Part shown: positions 59,346 to 64,000 of the stretch, piece after piece
Layout: the number at the start of each line of letters is the position of its first letter
Position numbering within the stretch: the first letter of the stretch is position 1
Origin: Hevea brasiliensis
Lineage: Eukaryota; Streptophyta; Magnoliopsida; Malpighiales; Euphorbiaceae
Assembly (NCBI RefSeq): GCF_030052815.1
Contig: NC_079498.1
Location: 96,667,378 to 96,731,377 of the forward strand
Direction of reading: 5' to 3'
DNA: 64,000 nucleotides
Made by a program: the position numbers and the translations under genes
The notes under the pieces: generated by a model
What the model saw: only the letters and a program-made list of their open reading frames with translations
What the model was told of the DNA's origin: nothing
Databases searched by the model: none

Positions 59346-61366
59346 ATGGAGATAACGGCACCACTAATACCGACGATTTGCTCATCCGTCTTTCCAAACC
59401 CCCAATTTTCCAGTCGTTTGCTTCACATTCATGCCCGGTCCTCTCGCTCACTGAATACTATTGTCAAACACAAGCTTCGGTTTCAGAGACCTTCAGTTTT
59501 CACTGCCTCCCGCACTTCATTCCCCAAATCTCTCGCCACTACTTGCTCGCTTCCTAATGAAGCTACTACTTCCGGTGAGTTCTTTACACCCACTTGAAAC
59601 ACTTTGAACTTCCTTCCGTTTCATGCTCTGTTTTCTCTGAATTGGATTTTATACTTGTAATTGTGCCTTTTGTGTTCAGTTTCGAAGGTTGCTGTTGATG
59701 AACCTTCTCTAACTGTGAAGGTGAGATAAAGAAGAATAGAAGATGTAATGTTCGAGTTTAGTGTTTTATCTATTTGGATAGAATTGAAAGGGTTTGTGTT
59801 AACTGTTTCAATTTTAATTCAGAAAAAAGCAGCAGATATCTCATCAGACCTTAAAGGCACTTCAATTTTTCTTGTCGGTAAGCACTAGATTATAGTTTCC
59901 TGACACGCACTGATCAATGCTTTTGGAGACTGCAGTTACGAGTTGCGATATTTGTTTATGTATTAATTGTGGGTTCCCTACATTTTTTTTCGTGTGAAAG
60001 GAATGAAAAGTTCTATGAAAACCAGTTTGGGCAAACTTCTAGCGGATGCATTACGATATTATTATTTTGACAGGTATAGATGTGTGTTGTGAAATATAGC
60101 TTGGAAAGGTTGCAGAGCTATGGATAGTGCAATTTTACTCATTAAGTCATTTGCTTCAGTGATAGTTTGGTAGAGGAAGCCGCTGGTGGTGCATCCGCTG
60201 CCAAATCTTTTAGGGAGACTGATGAGAAGGGATTTCGTGAATCTGAGGTGAAATTTTTTCAGAACCATTTGGGTTTCCTTTTGTTTGGTTTTTGGATTCC
60301 AGTTTGGTTTTTAATTATTGAAAATGAGAACAGAAGTTCTGTTTTGAGGGGCATTACTTAGAAATGAGTGGATTGAAGCCTACCTGAGGTCAACAGAGGC
60401 CTCAGTCCTCAGGGGTAGAATTTTTCGGCACATATGTTATGCGAACTGTGTTACTTAAGGATTTAGATAATCAGTTACCTTATTTTGAAGTTGCATTTTT
60501 GTTACAGACAGAAGTATTGAAGCAGTTATCGTCTATGGGTCGTCTGGTGGTATGTGCAGGAGATGGTGCGGTCCAGAGTTCCACTAACCTGTATGAACTT
60601 GAACATAGATTGCACTAGCGAGAAAATTCACTGCCTCTATTCCACATGAATAGTATTTGTAGCTATTATGTTTTTTTCCCATTTGTTTTAGTCCTGGCTT
60701 CCTTCTAATCATTATAGGGCACTTCTGAGACATGGAATTTCACTATGGGTTGATGTACCTTTGGACATGGTAGCTAGGGAGATGAGTGAAGACAATAGTC
60801 AACTTCCTGCATCAGAAATGGTTTCTGGAGATCATTTAGAGGTTTTCCTTTTCACTCTCAAATTGTTAATCTACCTGCCTGATCGGAAAATGTGCTTAGG
60901 GAACTGTTCATTATTGCCAAGTAACTTGTTTTGCAATCCTCAGCCTTTCTGATTTATAACTGATTACTAATGTGATGGACGATAACCAGGTACTAACTCA
61001 GTTAGTGGCTACATATGAAGAAATGAGAGGAGGATATGCTACAGCTGATGCTACAATTTCCCTGCAAAGTATGTCCCCATGATTTATCAAGCTTGTTGCA
61101 GTTTTCTTATGTTTTATATTAATTTGTAATCATTTCTTGTTTAAGCAGAAGTAGCTTCTATGTTGGGCTATGATGAGTTGTATTCAGTAACCACAGAGGA
61201 TATGACATTGGAGGTAAAGAAATCTCGCTGTTCCTAGTTAAACTAGTCTGGTAGACTAACAATAATTGGCGGTCTCTTCTCTATTTTACATTTTCAGGTT
61301 CTTAAGGAAATAGAGAAACTGACAAGAGTAAAGAAGATGATGGAAGAAGCAGCCAGACCCTTTTAG
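59346..61366 (+). CDS. SKL1: probable inactive shikimate kinase like 1, chloroplastic
   Basis: Ten exons: 59346-59574, 59680-59720, 59823-59877, 60001-60073, 60160-60247, 60508-60590, 60718-60841, 60990-61068, 61149-61213 and 61298-61366, giving 301 residues; every junction is GT...AG and in frame. The first 70 or so residues are rich in Ser, Thr, Arg and Pro with almost no acids, as in a chloroplast transit peptide. An in-frame ATG at 59295 exists, but MEITAPLIPT is the better start. The kinase-like domain has FLVGMKSSMKTSLGKLLADA (about 106-125), where the P-loop GxxxxGKT has lost its second Gly, and AGDGAVQSS (179-187) where the substrate-binding Arg is gone. FDSDSLVEE keeps the usual acidic pair. 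This fits SKL1, which lacks shikimate kinase activity and is needed for chloroplast biogenesis. Confidence 0.92.
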
Positions 61367-62250
61367 TAAACCACAGCCATGTTCTTATGCTTGCATCAAA
61401 TTTTCAGATGTTACCTCACCGAACTTTTCTGAAACTGTTGCTCATGTCATGAGCTGAGCTTGTTTCTATCTTGGGTATGCTTCTATTTTTCTATAGCCAT
61501 GTATCGTGGTAGTTGTTTCTACTCTACTGAAAGGATGGAATATGATCTTAGATGATCTGAATAGAAAACTAGCCCCCTTGATCATCTCCTTTTGTTGGAA
61601 ATGCCATTCACTTGTTATGGCGCACATGATAATCTGCGAGTCATAGCATCGGCAGCTATAAGTGTTCATTTCATTGGCTACTGTACACTGAATTGAACCT
61701 AACCTGGACCTTTTCCTAATTACACGCAGATTTTCCATTGGAAAAGAGATTGTTGGGTTCCTGTCAAGGGCTCTACCCTTGTTTCCTCTTTGAACCTTCA
61801 AGGTGTAAGAACATTGAATTAATATCATATTGGTCTCCGCTGAGGATAACTTATTCAAATGAAACATTGCCATGGAGATAAGAGTTAGATTCATCATGTG
61901 ATATTTTTATATTAGCACAACTCAAAATCATATTCAGAGGTTTATACTGTCTTATCCATTAGCATTAGCAGCCTTATCTCCTCTTTCACACGTGGCGTAT
62001 CTGTTTATAATTCTATATGTGTATGGGAGGGGAGAGGAGGTTTGTTTGGCACATGCCTGGGATTTTGTCTGCCTGGTTAGCTCACTGCTTGCTGCCATTT
62101 GATCCCCTCATAGGCCTTGTCATGTGACTCCACGAGACATCATGTGCCTAAATTTTCAACCCAATCCGTAACCTGTAGCCATCCAAGTTTTACCAAAAAT
62201 CTTAAATTAGAAATTCTAGTGCATTTGGAGCTTGGAAAGAAGCAAAACCA
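61367..62250. other. 3' flank of SKL1
   Basis: The early part is likely 3' untranslated region. A 143-codon minus-strand ORF (61897-61466) shows no domain and no promoter or splice context, so it is not called. Nothing else is recognised. Confidence 0.5.
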
Positions 62251-62740
62251 TGTGGATAGGCAAAGGGGTTGTGATAAGAGTTGGGAATTTGAAGATGCGA
62301 AAAGGAAAGGAAGAGCTGCTGATTTCTTTTATTGATAACCAAAAGATAATTTCCAAACACTCAAGACACAAAATAATTCACTGGGTAAGAGCAGAACAAC
62401 TCAAAAGACTAAAAGAACAGGAAAACAAATAACGCCACCGTGCAATATGCCTGATAATACTTATTAATTTCCAAAGATATCCCCTTAATTCCCTTTCTAC
62501 TCTATTTATAGGCTATCTTGGCTGTCCATATCTCCAGAAGACATCTCATCCTTATCTTCCTCTTAACAAACTGGAGCTGATCTTTGTTAACAAACTGATT
62601 TGTATGCAATAAGTTATCCTCAACTACATTTTGTATTGTAATTTGGGGCTTGTTAAACAGTGCAAAGCAGCCTGGTAGCTTCTGAGTTTGATTATGATTA
62701 ATGCTCTGTTACTGTTTAAACACCATCATTTCTTTATTTC
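62251..62740 (-). mobile_element. possible solo LTR or LTR fragment
   Basis: On the minus strand a TATA-like CCTATAAATAGAG (near 62500-62513) is followed about 185 bases later by CAATAAAAG (a polyadenylation-like signal near 62325), in the spacing expected of a short LTR. Direct TG...CA limits and a target duplication could not be fixed, so the borders are approximate. Confidence 0.3.
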
Positions 62741-63916
62741 TCTGTACCCATAACAAAATAAAATAAACCCTTCACGGCACTGTAAAATACCCAGAATTTA
62801 ATCTTACTTTTCCCCACCCAAATAATGGTAGAATAATAAAATTCAATTTTGACAAATAAATAAAAAATCTAATTATGGTGGGTATGATTGTACATTTGGA
62901 GGAGCTCAAAAGCCATTTAATCCAATTGTTGACTAAGGGAAGATATGACTTGCAGCTACTTTTGTTTGTTGTCTGAATGGGTCTCCCTTTCACCTTTTAT
63001 TTATATATAAAAAAAATAATAATGAAAATGGTAATAAATGTAAAATATGATCAGCAGTAGATTAGATTTGGACCACTTAAAAATTCAACTAGAATAATAT
63101 ACTTTTTTTAAAAAATAAAATTTTATTAAAAGTAAAACAAAAAAAAAAAGACTTAAACATATTAAGTCCATTCTATACCAAGGCTAACAAATCTTTCAAA
63201 TACACCCAAGATTATAATAATAAAATTAAAAACTAAAAAGGATGTATTTGATTATGAAATTGCTATCCCATATATATTTTCTTTTTTTTTTTTTAATTTT
63301 TGTGGAGGGTATTTAATTTGATTTTTACATATGATATTGAATTTACTTTTATAATTAGATTAGAGTTTTCTATTAAAATGTGATGTAATTTTAAAATAAA
63401 AATTTAAGAGTACATAGTTTAATTGTAAAGGATTAGGTCAACTTAATGATAAGAGAAAAAGAAATGAATAATTGTCAACCATGGAATTAATCCAATTGCT
63501 AATGGTTGTTGCTTCTTTTTGCATAATTTATTAATTTTTATGCAATTACATTTTTTAAAATATTATAAAAATAATAAAATTATTAAAATATTAATATTAC
63601 TTAAATAATTATGATATTTAAAATTTTAAATATGTAGACAAAATTAAATTTATTTTCTCTCACTAATAGTTTTTTTATTATTATACTTTATATAGCAGTC
63701 ATTATTATTAAAAGGATTTACCTGAATATTATTTTTTTATTCAAGTGTGAAAATTATGTTTTTAAAATAAAAAAGATGAAATTTAAAATAATATAAATAA
63801 AAGCAAACTATATTTATATTGCTAATAAATTTTTAAGATTAATAAAAAAAATTATCTTCAAAATTTAATTATTAATCAATCAATATTTAAAATAATACTT
63901 TATTATTTACGCAATC

Positions 63917-63955
<39 letters not shown>

Positions 63956-64000
63956 ATAGAAAAAAAAAGAAAGGAAAATTAAAAATTAAAGATAGTTTAC
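62741..64000. other. AT-rich intergenic region at the window end
   Basis: No gene is seen. It has A-runs near 63135, a T-tract near 63282-63294 and long low-complexity A/T sequence to the end. Confidence 0.55.
63920..63952. repeat. (TA)n microsatellite
   Basis: About 16 TA units. Confidence 0.95.

Noticed and set aside
61466..61897. Minus-strand ORF of 143 codons after SKL1
   Set aside because: It has no recognisable domain and no splice or promoter context, and overlaps the probable 3' flank of SKL1. Chance is the simpler explanation.
1..64000. tRNA, rRNA and snRNA genes
   Set aside because: I looked for tRNA-like TTCGAAT loops, 5S-like promoters and U-RNA upstream elements and found none convincing; a covariance search would be needed to rule them out.

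Overview
The window reads as nuclear DNA of a eudicot plant. It has intron-containing plant genes (a NAC transcription factor, a BAR/hydroxyproline-rich protein, shikimate-kinase-like 1), long AT-rich intergenic stretches, many microsatellites, and Ty3/gypsy retrotransposons of the plant-specific Tekay and Tat lineages. Woody Malpighiales such as Euphorbiaceae would fit, but the sequence alone does not fix the species.

Layout. Positions 1-23824 are nested retrotransposons, both reading leftward (minus strand). The inner one is a Tekay-type chromovirus (1-7487, its 3' LTR cut by the window edge). It keeps RNase H, integrase and a chromodomain but has about 3 kb of non-coding filler where gag, protease and RT should be; its LTRs are nearly identical. 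It sits in the 3' region of a larger, older Tat/Ogre-like element (7488-23824). That element shows an extra ORF1 (DUF7745-like), gag, protease, a partly deleted RT, RNase H plus a second archaeal-type RNase H, and integrase. Its inferred LTR (17453-23824) is about 6.4 kb and carries a two-exon gene on the opposite (plus) strand with a Transposase_28-like domain, plus a possible second small plus-strand unit. The plus-strand gene has its own TATA box and is broken by four in-frame stops, each one C-to-T step from a Gln codon. This LTR-embedded antisense gene is the most unusual structure here.

Positions 23825-32288 are AT-rich intergenic DNA with a diverged collinear duplication (25493-26385 versus 28818-31155), a pair of nested hAT-type MITEs with 8-bp target-site duplications, and microsatellites. 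Then come five host genes: a NAC transcription factor (32572-33663, plus); an 80-residue conserved protein whose two exons flank a 3.6-kb transposon-loaded intron (37350-41215, minus); a predicted N-myristoylated protein of unknown function (43076-44054, plus); a BAR/hydroxyproline-rich protein of the At2g33490/At3g26910 type with 11 exons (46312-57504, plus); and SKL1, an inactive chloroplast shikimate-kinase-like protein with 10 exons (59346-61366, plus). The last two are, from memory, also neighbours in Arabidopsis (At3g26910/At3g26900), which suggests conserved microsynteny. The BAR gene carries an in-frame stop beside a run of seven A's, either a real lesion or an assembly error. The rest (61367-64000) is 3' flank and AT-rich intergenic sequence.

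All exon boundaries were placed by eye from GT/AG sites, reading-frame continuity and family resemblance; no alignment or database search was run.
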